From the NCBI RefSeq assembly GCF_029360705.1, contig NZ_JARKMX010000001.1:124001-188000 (forward strand): a stretch of 64,000 nucleotides of DNA. The letters run 5' to 3'. The position numbers were made by a program, and so were the translations under genes. This stretch comes from Paraflavitalea pollutisoli. Lineage in GTDB: Bacteria; Bacteroidota; Bacteroidia; Chitinophagales; Chitinophagaceae. The notes beneath the pieces were generated by a model. It searched no databases and was not told where the DNA came from. It worked only from the letters and a program-made list of their open reading frames with translations. Below are positions 33,049-41,605 of the stretch, in pieces (position 1 is the first letter of the stretch; each line of letters starts with the position of its first letter).

Positions 33049-35043
33049 ATGAAAAAGAAAACCTTACTGGGTGTGCTGCTCCTGAGCACCTCCTTCCTTT
33101 ATAGTCAGGATAAATCCGATTCTTCACAGTTGTTGCAGGAAGTAGTCGTCAGCTCTGCTTTTACGGTTCCGGCCAAATCGCCCGTTACTTTGAGCCATAT
33201 CGGCCGCAAGGAACTGGAGCGCAAGAATTATGGACAGGAACCGTCTGCGATCCTCTCCCAAACACCCTCTGTGACTTTCTATACCGATGCCGGTAGTGCC
33301 TCCGGGTATTCCTATTTCCGCGTGCGCGGTATCGATCAAACCCGGATCAATATGAGCTTGAACGGCGTTCCGTTGAATGAGCCGGAAGATCAGGGCGTAT
33401 ATTTTTCCAACTACCCTGACTTCCTGGAGTCGGTGTCGGGCGTACAAATACAGCGTGGTGCCGGGTACTCCAAGCAAGGCGTGGCGAGCTATGGTGGCAG
33501 CTTGTATTTTGAGTCGCTGCGTTTTCGGGACAGTGCGGGCGGGCAGGCTTCGGCAGGCTTTGGGTCCTTTAATTTTTACCGCCTCAACGGCAGTGTGAAT
33601 ACCGGCTTGAAGCAAGGGTGGGGACTGTATGCCCGGGGCTCTCAACTGCATTCGGATGGTTACCGCGATCATTCGGCCAATACCTCCAGTTCGGTGTTCA
33701 TCAACCCTGGTTATTGGAGCGATCGGCACAAGGTATACCTGGTTGCTTTTCTTGGTGAGCAGAAAAACGAATTGGCCTGGATAGGCGCCCCCATGGACAG
33801 TATTGTCAGGAACAAGCGTTTTAATGCCAATAGCCCGCAGGAGTACGACCGCTTTTTACAAGCGCATGCTCAGTTGCACCACGAATGGCAATTGAACAGT
33901 CGTCACCAATTGCATTCGGGCGTTTTTTACAATTACCTGGACGGCAACTATGATTTTGACCTCAATCATTTTCTCGGAATGCCTGCTACGGCCGAACTGT
34001 ACAATTATGCTTTCCGGTCGAATTTTGTGGGGGCTTTCTCCTACCATACTTACTCCGCCAGGAACTTACGTTGGTACAGCGGCGTACAATCGCAGTGGTA
34101 TCAACGGCGGCACGTAGGTAGTGAAAGATCGCTGGGCGAACTGTATACCAATACCGGTTACCGCAACGAGGCCAGTTTGTTTACGAAAGCCGCCTACACG
34201 GCAGGTGCCTGGGAGCTGATGGGTGATGTACAATTCCGCTACAGCAGTTTCACCTACAAGGGGGGCGAGTCAATGCCGGGTCAATACTGGAACTTCTTGA
34301 ACAGTACGTTGGGCGTAGCTTATCGACTGAAGGAGGGCTTACGGTTGTACTACTCCCTGGGGCAAACCCATCGCGAGCCTACCCGCAATGACCTATTCTT
34401 GGGTAATGACGACCTGACCCGCGATGTGGATGAAAACCTGTTGTTCAACCCGGTAAAACCCGAACGGGTGATCGACCAGGAGCTGGGCATCAAATATGCT
34501 GCGCGGAGGGCCTTTATCAATGCCAATTTGTTCTACATGCGTTTCCGCAATGAGATCACATTGAACGGCCAGATCGGCCCTACGGGTGTTCCCTTGCATA
34601 GCAGCGCTGCGAAAAGTCATCGCAGCGGACTGGAAATAGATGCCTGGTGGCGCTGGGAAAATGGTATCGAGTGGCGCAATCAATCGTCGGTGTCGTACAA
34701 TCGTATCAACGAAGCCGGCGTCGATCTGCAGCCTGTGCTGACACCCAGTCTGATCATCAACCAGGAGTGCAGGATGGTACAACCCCGCTGGCAGGCAGGT
34801 ATTGGTTGCCGCTACCAGGGCAAGTCTTATATCGACTTCGCCAATACCATGCGCCTATCGGACTTCTTTATTGTTAATGCAGATGCCAGCTGGCAATTGG
34901 GCAAACTGACTCTGTTTGGGGTAGCGAATAATATCACCAACCGGGTATATTTCACGAATGGCCTGATCACTGCTTCGGGTGCTCCGGGATATTTTATTCA
35001 GGCACCGGTAAATTTCTATGCGGGGGTGCGTGTAAAATGGTAA
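33049..35043 (+). CDS. TonB-dependent outer-membrane receptor
   Basis: The 664-residue protein has a signal peptide (MKKKTLLGVLLLSTSFLYSQ), a plug domain (about 25-150; LQEVVVSSAFTVPAKSP, then YSYFRVRGIDQTRINMSLNG) and a C-terminal barrel ending in aromatic APVNFYAGVRVKW. It lacks the CarboxypepD-like N-domain of SusC proteins and has no SusD partner, so it is of the small-molecule type. It lies inside the NAD/ADP-ribose operon, just before nadR. Import of an NAD precursor such as nicotinamide riboside is the natural inference, but no inner-membrane PnuC is present in the window. Substrate is not shown by sequence. Confidence 0.9.
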   Translation: MKKKTLLGVLLLSTSFLYSQDKSDSSQLLQEVVVSSAFTVPAKSPVTLSHIGRKELERKNYGQEPSAILSQTPSVTFYTDAGSASGYSYFRVRGIDQTRINMSLNGVPLNEPEDQGVYFSNYPDFLESVSGVQIQRGAGYSKQGVASYGGSLYFESLRFRDSAGGQASAGFGSFNFYRLNGSVNTGLKQGWGLYARGSQLHSDGYRDHSANTSSSVFINPGYWSDRHKVYLVAFLGEQKNELAWIGAPMDSIVRNKRFNANSPQEYDRFLQAHAQLHHEWQLNSRHQLHSGVFYNYLDGNYDFDLNHFLGMPATAELYNYAFRSNFVGAFSYHTYSARNLRWYSGVQSQWYQRRHVGSERSLGELYTNTGYRNEASLFTKAAYTAGAWELMGDVQFRYSSFTYKGGESMPGQYWNFLNSTLGVAYRLKEGLRLYYSLGQTHREPTRNDLFLGNDDLTRDVDENLLFNPVKPERVIDQELGIKYAARRAFINANLFYMRFRNEITLNGQIGPTGVPLHSSAAKSHRSGLEIDAWWRWENGIEWRNQSSVSYNRINEAGVDLQPVLTPSLIINQECRMVQPRWQAGIGCRYQGKSYIDFANTMRLSDFFIVNADASWQLGKLTLFGVANNITNRVYFTNGLITASGAPGYFIQAPVNFYAGVRVKW

Positions 35044-35053
35044 GTTGTATGGT

Positions 35054-36040
35054 ATGAAGCACAGAGGATTGGTATTGGGCAAGTTTATGCCTCCGCATGC
35101 CGGGCATCGGGCGATGATCGAATATGCGCTACAGTTTTGCGAAGAAGTGGTGGTCATGGTATGCGTATCTGACAAAGAGACCATTGGCGCCCCGATACGT
35201 ATGGCCTGGATGGAGCAGAGTTTCGCCGGTGATCCCCGGGTGCTAGTCAGGCTGGTAGCCTATGATGAAGCAGTGTTGCCGAATAGCTCTGTTTCGTCGC
35301 GGGAGATTTCGCGCCTGTGGGCTGACTATATCAAGGATCATTTTCCGGGAGTAGCTGTTTTCATCAGTTCTGAACCTTATGGCGATTATGTGGCCGAATA
35401 CCTGGGTATAGAGCACCGGTGTTTTGACCGTGAGCGTAAGTTGGTGCCGGTATGCGCCAGCGCGATCCTCTCCAACCCTTTTAAGCATTGGGAGCTGATC
35501 GCCCCTGCCGCCAGGCCCTGGTTCGTGAAAAAAATCTGCATCAGCGGTTCTGAATCTACCGGCAAATCTACCCTGACGGAGCGATTGGGAGCGTGGTTCA
35601 ATACCGCTATCGTACCGGAAATGGCCAGGGAGGTAATCGAAACTACCGAGGAGGTCGTATTTGACGACTTGCTCAGGATAGCTACCCTGCACGCCAAAAC
35701 GATCAATGAGCGTGTACTGCAGGCCAATAAGCTTTTGATCTGCGATACGGATGTACATATAACCAAGTCGTATGCGCGTTTTTTATTTGACCGTGAGTTG
35801 GTCGTACCTGACTGGATCGATGAAGCCAACCGGTTTGACCTGCACATTTTCCTAAATACAGACTGCACGTATGTGCAGGATGGTACCCGACTGGGGGAGG
35901 CGGAGCGGAACAGGCTCAGTGGCTATCATGAGCGACAGCTGCAGGAGGTTGGTATTAGTTATGTGACAGTGGGCGGCAATTGGGAGGAGCGTTTTGTACG
36001 TACGCGGGAAATCCTGCAGCATCATTTTTTAAACTATTAA
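35054..36040 (+). CDS. nadR: NadR-like NMN adenylyltransferase-ribosylnicotinamide kinase
   Basis: The 328-residue product has an N-terminal adenylyltransferase (GLVLGKFMPPHAGHRAMI with HxGH, then SSVSSREIS) and a C-terminal kinase with P-loop CISGSESTGKSTLTERLG and LLICDTDVHITKSYARF. It phosphorylates nicotinamide riboside to NMN and can adenylate NMN to NAD. The HTH repressor domain of enteric NadR is absent, as in Haemophilus-type enzymes, which fits regulation by NrtR instead. The ATG at 35054 is used rather than a TTG three codons upstream. It starts 10 bp after the receptor gene. Confidence 0.93.
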   Translation: MKHRGLVLGKFMPPHAGHRAMIEYALQFCEEVVVMVCVSDKETIGAPIRMAWMEQSFAGDPRVLVRLVAYDEAVLPNSSVSSREISRLWADYIKDHFPGVAVFISSEPYGDYVAEYLGIEHRCFDRERKLVPVCASAILSNPFKHWELIAPAARPWFVKKICISGSESTGKSTLTERLGAWFNTAIVPEMAREVIETTEEVVFDDLLRIATLHAKTINERVLQANKLLICDTDVHITKSYARFLFDRELVVPDWIDEANRFDLHIFLNTDCTYVQDGTRLGEAERNRLSGYHERQLQEVGISYVTVGGNWEERFVRTREILQHHFLNY

Positions 36041-36050
36041 TCATTTCAAC

Positions 36051-36593
36051 ATGCATAAAGAACTGGCCAGGGTCAGCAAATTCCTGAGCCTGGTATTGCG
36101 TCACCGGCCCGAACTGCTCGGCCTTACCCTGGAAGAAGGGGGATGGGTGGACGTTGCGGAGTTGCTGCGCAACATGAACGAACAGGGACAAACCATCGAC
36201 TTTGCCCTATTGCAGGAGATCGTCGACACCAATGATAAAAAACGTTTTGCTTTCAACGAAGACAACTCCATGATCAGGGCCAGCCAGGGGCATTCCGTTG
36301 ACGTAGACCTACAACTACCTGTTGCTGTGGCGCCCGATGTTTTGTACCATGGTACTGCGGTTCAAACGGTAAAGAGAGTATTGGCTGCCGGCCTGAAGCG
36401 GCAACAGCGACATCACGTGCATCTCTCGGCCGATCCGTCGACTGCAGTAGCCGTTGGTGGCAGGCATGGTAAACCGGTGTTATTGCAAATTGACGCGAAG
36501 GCTATGCAGGCAGCTGGGCATTTATTTTACCTTTCTGCGAATGGCGTGTGGCTGGCCGATGAGGTGCCTGCTTTGTTTATTTCGGCCAGATAA
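36051..36593 (+). CDS. kptA: RNA 2'-phosphotransferase (Tpt1/KptA)
   Basis: KptA transfers an internal 2'-phosphate of RNA to NAD+, giving ADP-ribose 1'',2''-cyclic phosphate and nicotinamide. The 180 residues show the N-terminal winged helix (SKFLSLVLRHRPELLGLTL with the Arg-His pair) and the ART-like domain (LYHGTA, RHHVHLSADPSTAVAVGGRH, NGVWLADEVPALFI). Bacteria with KptA generally have no tRNA splicing that would need it, so its substrate is unknown. Both by-products feed enzymes encoded upstream in this operon. It begins 10 bp after nadR and is the last gene before the terminator. Confidence 0.95.
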   Translation: MHKELARVSKFLSLVLRHRPELLGLTLEEGGWVDVAELLRNMNEQGQTIDFALLQEIVDTNDKKRFAFNEDNSMIRASQGHSVDVDLQLPVAVAPDVLYHGTAVQTVKRVLAAGLKRQQRHHVHLSADPSTAVAVGGRHGKPVLLQIDAKAMQAAGHLFYLSANGVWLADEVPALFISAR

Positions 36594-36624
36594 TTTATGA
36601 CGCGTGTATCAGCTAAACATAAAA

Positions 36625-36655
36625 ACGCAGGACGTATGTCCTGCGTGTGTTTTTC
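36625..36655 (+). terminator. Terminator closing the NAD/ADP-ribose operon
   Basis: The perfect 9-bp stem ACGCAGGAC / GTCCTGCGT with a 4-nt loop is followed by a T-rich tail (TGTTTTT), with A-rich sequence before it. It can serve both the operon and the convergent small gene. Confidence 0.88.
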
Positions 36656-36676
36656 TGAAATATGGATTATATTCTT

Positions 36677-36931
36677 TTAGGCGGCTATGCGCTGATACAG
36701 CTGCCGGCCAATGGCTTCGTCTATCTTATCATTTATATTGTTTGCAGCTTGGCTGCTATCGATCGCTGTGAGGCGATTGAGGTCTTTATCCCATCCGAAT
36801 ATATGAACAGGACTATCATTTACACTCACCCTGAAACGTGTTTCTGTTGCAAGTGTTTGGAAAGGGGTTGCTCTTACTACAAGAGGTTTTCCATCTACCG
36901 TTAATTCGAATATTTCAGTTCTAGTTTTCAT
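36677..36931 (-). CDS. Small hypothetical protein
   Basis: From ATG 36931 the product has 84 residues (MKTRTEIFELTVDGKPLVVR, then ATETRFRVSVNDSPVHIFGW, ending in a charged helix). No family is recognised. The start is supported by an unusually good Shine-Dalgarno sequence for this phylum, GGAGG ending 5 nt before the ATG. It converges on kptA. Confidence 0.7.
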   Translation of the reverse strand: MKTRTEIFELTVDGKPLVVRATPFQTLATETRFRVSVNDSPVHIFGWDKDLNRLTAIDSSQAANNINDKIDEAIGRQLYQRIAA

Positions 36932-37212
36932 AACACCTCCGTTTTTATGTGATGAATTACAAACATAGTAAGTCAATAAGCGTGCCGTAGTATGCCAGAT
37001 TTATGGACTTTAACGGTGCTTTTAATGGTCATTTAATTTCAGCACTCACACTGCCTTTAAAAGGTGTCGGGTTGCCCGAATTGGCCATCTTCCTGTATTT
37101 CAATTCGGTCTGATTATACCCCATTTGTAAATGCATAGACCCGAAGAACATAGATCCCGATCGTTTCTTGACGTTTTGTCTTACCTTTTACTCTTCTAAA
37201 AAATACTTACTT

Positions 37213-38856
37213 ATGCGTTCCTACACCATTCCTTTTTCCCTGGCCGGGCTGTTGTTGATCGCTGCCTGTGGTGAAAACAAATCATCTACCGGAAGCGGTA
37301 ACGGGGCATCGGTCATGAGTGCCGATAGCCTTAAAAAACATATCGCCATACTGGCATCTGACGAATACCAGGGCCGTAAACCTTTTACGGAAGGTGAAAC
37401 CAAGACCATCAATTACCTGAAAGAACAATTTAGTCTGGCTGGCCTGGAGCCAGGTAATGGTGAGAGCTATTTTCAAGAGGTGCCGATGGTGAACATCACC
37501 ACTGCTGCAGCACCGTCCATGCAAGTGCAAAGCAGCAAGGGCAACTTTACGTTGAAGGGCTTTGATGATTACGTGATCTGGACGGATAAGACGGATTCGT
37601 CGATCGCCCTCAATAAAAGTGATCTTGTATTTGCCGGTTACGGAGTGGTAGCTCCGGAATACAATTGGAATGACTATGCAGGGCTCGATGTGAAGGGCAA
37701 AGTGGTGTTGGTATTGGTAAATGATCCTGGCTATAATAGTGGTGACAGTACGCTGTTCAAGGGCAAAACGATGACTTATTATGGTCGCTGGACCTATAAG
37801 TTTGAAGAAGCGGCCCGGCAAGGCGCCAAAGGCTGCCTGATCGTTCACAATACACAGGCTGCCAGCTATCCCTTCTCTGTAGTGCAGAACAATTGGAACG
37901 GATCTCGCCTGCGCCTGGACAACCGTGGCAAAAGCGAGCAGCTTTGCGACGTTATTGGCTGGGTTTCGGGGCTTGCTGCCAACAAGCTGCTTGGTGCGGC
38001 CGGGTATGACAGCTCTTTACTTGCCAAGGCCGATGTTCGTGGCTTTACAGGAACACCTTTAAACGTTCAGCTATCCACCACCATGCAGGTGAAATCAGTG
38101 TATAACAAGTCCAACAACGTGATTGGAAAAATTACCGGCAGTAAACGCCCCGACGAGTATATCATTTACACGGCACACTGGGATCACCTGGGCATTGGCA
38201 AGCCAGATGAAAAAGGTGATTCCATATACAATGGCGCCTTCGACAATGCCAGTGCCACAGCCGGGCTGATCGAACTGGCACGTGCCTTCAAGAGTTTGCC
38301 GGAAAAACCTGAACGTACCATCGTATTCCTTTCCGTAACAGCCGAAGAGCAAGGCCTGTGGGGTTCTGCGTGGTATGCACAGAACCCGGTTTATCCTGCT
38401 GCCAGGACGATTGCCAACATCAATATGGATGGACTCAGTCCGTTTGAGTCGACCAAGGATATTATCGTGGTAGGACAGGGCCAGTCGGAACTGGAAGATT
38501 ACCTTAAAGAAGCGGCGGAAAAAGCGGGTCGGTATATCGCTTTTGAAAACCATCCTGAAGCTGGTTACTACTACCGCTCGGACCATTTCAATTTTGCCAA
38601 AGTAGGCATTCCGGCTTTGTACACCGAAAGAGGATCCGACGTAGTTGGCAAAGGCAAGGAGTATGGAGAGAAGATCCACGAAGAATACACGAAGAATCAT
38701 TACCACCGCCCATCCGACGAATTCGATGCTGCTACGTGGACAATGGCTGGCGGCCTCGATGATCTCAAACTTCTCTTTGAAGTAGGACGCAGGATTGCTT
38801 TGGGAGATAAGATACCTTCCTGGAAAGAAGGCTCGGAATTCAAGGCGAAAAGATAA
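37213..38856 (+). CDS. M28-family zinc aminopeptidase, lipoprotein
   Basis: The 547-residue product begins with an SPII signal (SLAGLLLIAACGE). A PA-like domain is inserted (about 130-290; YAGLDVKGKVVLVLVND), followed by the M28 peptidase. Zinc-binding motifs are YTAHWDHLG (His and following Asp), FDNASATAGLIELA (bridging Asp), SVTAEEQGLWGS (catalytic Glu pair), NINMDGL (Asp) and a late His in TKNHYHRPSDEFD. It should remove N-terminal residues from peptides in the periplasm or at the surface. It is monocistronic with a terminator. Confidence 0.93.
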   Translation: MRSYTIPFSLAGLLLIAACGENKSSTGSGNGASVMSADSLKKHIAILASDEYQGRKPFTEGETKTINYLKEQFSLAGLEPGNGESYFQEVPMVNITTAAAPSMQVQSSKGNFTLKGFDDYVIWTDKTDSSIALNKSDLVFAGYGVVAPEYNWNDYAGLDVKGKVVLVLVNDPGYNSGDSTLFKGKTMTYYGRWTYKFEEAARQGAKGCLIVHNTQAASYPFSVVQNNWNGSRLRLDNRGKSEQLCDVIGWVSGLAANKLLGAAGYDSSLLAKADVRGFTGTPLNVQLSTTMQVKSVYNKSNNVIGKITGSKRPDEYIIYTAHWDHLGIGKPDEKGDSIYNGAFDNASATAGLIELARAFKSLPEKPERTIVFLSVTAEEQGLWGSAWYAQNPVYPAARTIANINMDGLSPFESTKDIIVVGQGQSELEDYLKEAAEKAGRYIAFENHPEAGYYYRSDHFNFAKVGIPALYTERGSDVVGKGKEYGEKIHEEYTKNHYHRPSDEFDAATWTMAGGLDDLKLLFEVGRRIALGDKIPSWKEGSEFKAKR

Positions 38857-38873
38857 TTACGTCTACACCATAA

Positions 38874-38912
38874 AAAAAATACCCGGTACCATTTGTGCCG
38901 GGTATTTTGTTT
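38874..38912 (+). terminator. Terminator of the M28 peptidase gene
   Basis: The stem AATACCCGG / CCGGGTATT with an 11-nt loop is followed by TTGTTTT. It lies about 20 bp after the stop and is A-rich on the left, so it may work in both directions. Confidence 0.85.
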
Positions 38913-38931
38913 TCAGTAAGAGAGGGTAGCG

Positions 38932-39207
38932 CTACCCCGTACCCATGTTGCATTCCATTTGTACCTCACCTTTGTTCTCCCAGTTCTTTTTGATGATGGT
39001 TCCGTTGACCAGCTGGCATAAACGCCGTGCAAAGCGTTCGCCGAATAGCCGCCCTTTTTCGTCTTTATGACCTACAAAGGCGACCATCGGCAATCCCTCG
39101 CGATCGGTTTTAAAGGCCAGGTCATATTGCTGGCATCTTGTTTCGATGAGTGAGGTAGGTGCGTACTTTTTGTTGAGGATCTTTAGTAATTGTTCTCCGA
39201 GGTCCAT
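38932..39207 (-). CDS. Hypothetical protein
   Basis: The 91-residue soluble product (LGEQLLKILNKKYAPTSLIE, then LPMVAFVGHKDEKGRLFGER) has no recognised family. It contains three cysteines and ends in a Met-rich tail. The frame is clean and preceded by an intergenic gap. Confidence 0.6.
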   Translation of the reverse strand: MDLGEQLLKILNKKYAPTSLIETRCQQYDLAFKTDREGLPMVAFVGHKDEKGRLFGERFARRLCQLVNGTIIKKNWENKGEVQMECNMGTG

Positions 39208-39273
39208 AGCGTTTGGATTTTACAGGTGTGACAGATATGGATTCAATAAGTTGCTACGGTCTCGGGGGATGCA

Positions 39274-39789
39274 TTACGCGGTGATATCCAGCACCGGCTT
39301 GTAAGATTTTTCGGGCGAATAAGCAGGCCCACCGGTATTATTCCTCTTTGCTTTCTTTTCGAGCCACCTGGTAACACCAGCAGCTATCAATCCTCCTGCA
39401 ACATACAGGCCAATTGTGAGCCAACGCTGCTTTGGCGAGGAATTTGTCTTATCCTCACTGAGGCCCAGTACACCCGGCAATTTGAGTGCGCCAATTCCTG
39501 CACTTAGGCCTAATATTCCACCTGTCGACATCGCTTTGTTCATTCTGGCTCCGGCCAGGCTATAGTACAGGGTATTTGCAAGGATATCACCTGCTAACGC
39601 CGTATTGTGCAGTTTTGATCCAGTAGGCGCATCGTGGCCTGTCTTTTCGATCAGCTTTGCGGTAGCCTGCTCGCCGAGGGTATCCAGACGGGGAGCGTTT
39701 GACGTCCCCATTTTCCTCGTCAGTTCATGCAACAGCGTTACGGCCAATGCGCCAGCCAGTCCGCCCGCCAGTGAGGTTAGTAATTTCAT
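39274..39789 (-). CDS. Glycine/alanine-rich membrane protein, unknown function
   Basis: From ATG 39789 the 171-residue product has an N-terminal hydrophobic helix (LLTSLAGGLAGALAVTLLHE), a central GNTLYYSL-like region (ILANTLYYSLAGARMNKAMS), a glycine-rich membrane stretch (TGGILGLSAGIGALKLPGVL) and a third helix (WLTIGLYVAGGLIAAGVTRW) before a basic tail. It may be a three-helix membrane protein. A longer frame would add 50 low-quality residues and is rejected. Confidence 0.65.
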   Translation of the reverse strand: MKLLTSLAGGLAGALAVTLLHELTRKMGTSNAPRLDTLGEQATAKLIEKTGHDAPTGSKLHNTALAGDILANTLYYSLAGARMNKAMSTGGILGLSAGIGALKLPGVLGLSEDKTNSSPKQRWLTIGLYVAGGLIAAGVTRWLEKKAKRNNTGGPAYSPEKSYKPVLDITA

Positions 39790-39968
39790 AATCCCCTTTT
39801 TTCGATAGGGATAAAAGAATGGTGCCAGGGACGACTGATTTTGATTAGTTGCAGGATTTGAGCCTAGGAGATATGGTTCAGGAGATTGGCGTGGAAGACC
39901 ATCTGATAAGCCAGGCAGGAGCATTTGTCTCCCGGCCAAGCCAGCTGATTTACAGAAAGCTGGACGGT

Positions 39969-40457
39969 TTATCCTTCTTTTTTCCGAAGGGTGGCTATGG
40001 TTTGCCTGATCAGTTCGGGCTCATAGCCTTTCTGGAGTAGATAATCAGTGGTTTTACTTTGTTTCACGTAATGGTTGACGCCCTCACCGCGGACAGAACT
40101 CCACTTTTTTGATGCCAGTTGTTGAAGGGTCTTGAGGTAATCTTCCTCATTTATTTCGCTCATCCCCTTTTTAATACAGTATTCGCTGATGCGTTTTTGC
40201 TTCAGTTCGTACCGGATCTTGACGCGGCCCCACTGCTTCATGCGAAAGTGGCCTCCGGCAAACTGGACCGCAAATCGTTCCTCGTTGAGGTAATTCTCTT
40301 CAATGAGTTGCGACAACAATTCTTCCACATCCTGCTTATGCAGGCCAAAGGAGTATAATTTTTCCTTCGTATCCTGGTGGCTGCGTTCTGCATACCCGCA
40401 ATAATGCCGGGCTTTTTGCAGTGCCTGCTCTTTGGATAGTTGTTTTCGTTGAAACAT
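39969..40457 (-). CDS. recX: Regulatory protein RecX
   Basis: RecX binds RecA filaments and limits their extension. The 162 residues form three tandem three-helix repeats: QALQKARHYCGYAERSHQDTK, LYSFGLHKQDVEELLSQLIE with ENYLNEERFAVQFAGG, and RVKIRYELKQKRISEYCIKK. The C-terminal repeat has TTDYLLQKGYEPELIRQTI. The ATG at 40457 follows a TAACTTTG box by 6 nt on the minus strand, suggesting a very short leader. recX is far from recA in this genome. Confidence 0.92.
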   Translation of the reverse strand: MFQRKQLSKEQALQKARHYCGYAERSHQDTKEKLYSFGLHKQDVEELLSQLIEENYLNEERFAVQFAGGHFRMKQWGRVKIRYELKQKRISEYCIKKGMSEINEEDYLKTLQQLASKKWSSVRGEGVNHYVKQSKTTDYLLQKGYEPELIRQTIATLRKKEG

Positions 40458-40463
40458 GGAAGC

Positions 40464-40471
40464 CAAAGTTA
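40464..40471 (-). promoter_or_regulatory. -7 box just upstream of recX
   Basis: Minus-strand TAACTTTG matches TAnnTTTG and ends 6 nt before the recX ATG, so the transcript would be leaderless or nearly so. No -33 TTG at 20 bp is seen. Confidence 0.35.
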
Positions 40472-40483
40472 CGGACAGTCTGG

Positions 40484-41587
40484 TTAAACTTCTTCCAGGC
40501 GGTCTACGCAGCCATAATCTGTTTTGAGCAGATCATCATAGTGGTCGGCGTTCTTAAATAAGGTGTTGAACATATCGGCACCAATCTCTTTGGAGATATC
40601 CAGGTCATAGATGATACAGGAAAGGATCACATTCTGGCTGGCGCAACTAAGTACCATTCCATTCATGCGGTAATTTTCCTGCAGCAGGAACTGATAGAGT
40701 GGTTTGATGCGGGTACCATCCGGGGGCAACTGACACAGATAAGCATCGCCGGCTATAAAGTAATTTTCAGGATTGTAGCTGATCTTGATCTTGGCGCTCC
40801 CTTCTTTTACTTCCCAGCGGTTGGCTCCGGAGCGGGCCAGTTTTACATCTTTTCCCAGTTCTTTCAGAATATCTTCGATGGTCTTTGCCACTCCTACTGG
40901 TTCTACTTCTTTTTCCGGCATCTCGGGCAGCTTCACTTCGGTACCACAGGCCGGGCAGTACTTGGCAGACTCGATGGTATCGGGCAACACGAGCGAATCG
41001 CAGCTCGGGCAGCGCGTGGAAGGTGTTCCTTTATGCGGCACATAAAGATTGAGCGCAGCCTGCAGGTATACTACTGGCAGGGCAAAACCCAGGTTATCGC
41101 CTCCACGTATGATGAATGAGTTGACACCAATCACTTCGCCCTGTTCATTGACCAGGGGCCCACCGCTATTACCCGGATTGATGGCGGCATCGATCTGAAT
41201 AAACTTGAGGCCATCGCGGATACGATCTACTTTGGAGATCACGCCCTGTGTGGCCGTATAATTCAACCCGAAGGGGTGGCCAATGGCTATCACTTCATCT
41301 CCATCCTTCAGCGCCTCGTACCGACCCAACGGTAGTGTGGGCAACTCTACACCCGCAGGCGGCTGCAGAAAAGCCAGGTCATGTTTACGGTCGGTATACC
41401 ATACGCGCGACAGCGCCTTTTCGAAGGTTTTTCCGGCGATGGTTACTTCGGGGTTATCGGCTACTACGTGGTCGTTGGTGACGATCAGGTCATACTCGTG
41501 CAAGTAAAAGCCCGTACCGGTACCACCCTGTGTGGCTATTTGTATTATGGCAGGATGAAACTTTTCTATTACTTCCTGTGTAGGCAT
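40484..41587 (-). CDS. Cytosolic HtrA-like serine protease with zinc ribbon and YbjN-like domain
   Basis: The 367-residue product has a trypsin-like domain with the full triad: His40 in TNDHVV, Asp70 in RKHDLAFL and Ser141 in NPGNSGGPL. There is no signal peptide or PDZ domain, so it should act in the cytosol. A zinc ribbon follows (CPSC about 193 and CPAC about 211). The C-terminal 140 residues resemble the YbjN/type III secretion chaperone-like fold (IEDILKELGKDVKLA, then KIKISYNPENYFIAGDAYL). The gene lies 18 bp after the 435-residue partner gene at 41606-42913, which also has a chaperone-like look. The domain combination is uncommon; regulated proteolysis is an inference. Confidence 0.85.
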   Translation of the reverse strand: MPTQEVIEKFHPAIIQIATQGGTGTGFYLHEYDLIVTNDHVVADNPEVTIAGKTFEKALSRVWYTDRKHDLAFLQPPAGVELPTLPLGRYEALKDGDEVIAIGHPFGLNYTATQGVISKVDRIRDGLKFIQIDAAINPGNSGGPLVNEQGEVIGVNSFIIRGGDNLGFALPVVYLQAALNLYVPHKGTPSTRCPSCDSLVLPDTIESAKYCPACGTEVKLPEMPEKEVEPVGVAKTIEDILKELGKDVKLARSGANRWEVKEGSAKIKISYNPENYFIAGDAYLCQLPPDGTRIKPLYQFLLQENYRMNGMVLSCASQNVILSCIIYDLDISKEIGADMFNTLFKNADHYDDLLKTDYGCVDRLEEV

Positions 41588-41605
41588 GTGTATTGAGTTG
41601 CTGGA

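Noticed and set aside
28212-36593. Reading the operon as a phage or plasmid NAD-reconstitution system
   Set aside because: NAMPT and NMN adenylyltransferase are used by phages, but there are no phage genes, integrase, att sites or composition shift around it, and the promoter type is that of the host.
36662-36904. Plus-strand 80-codon frame after the operon
   Set aside because: It is antisense to the 84-residue gene that has a strong Shine-Dalgarno site, and it begins right after the terminator.
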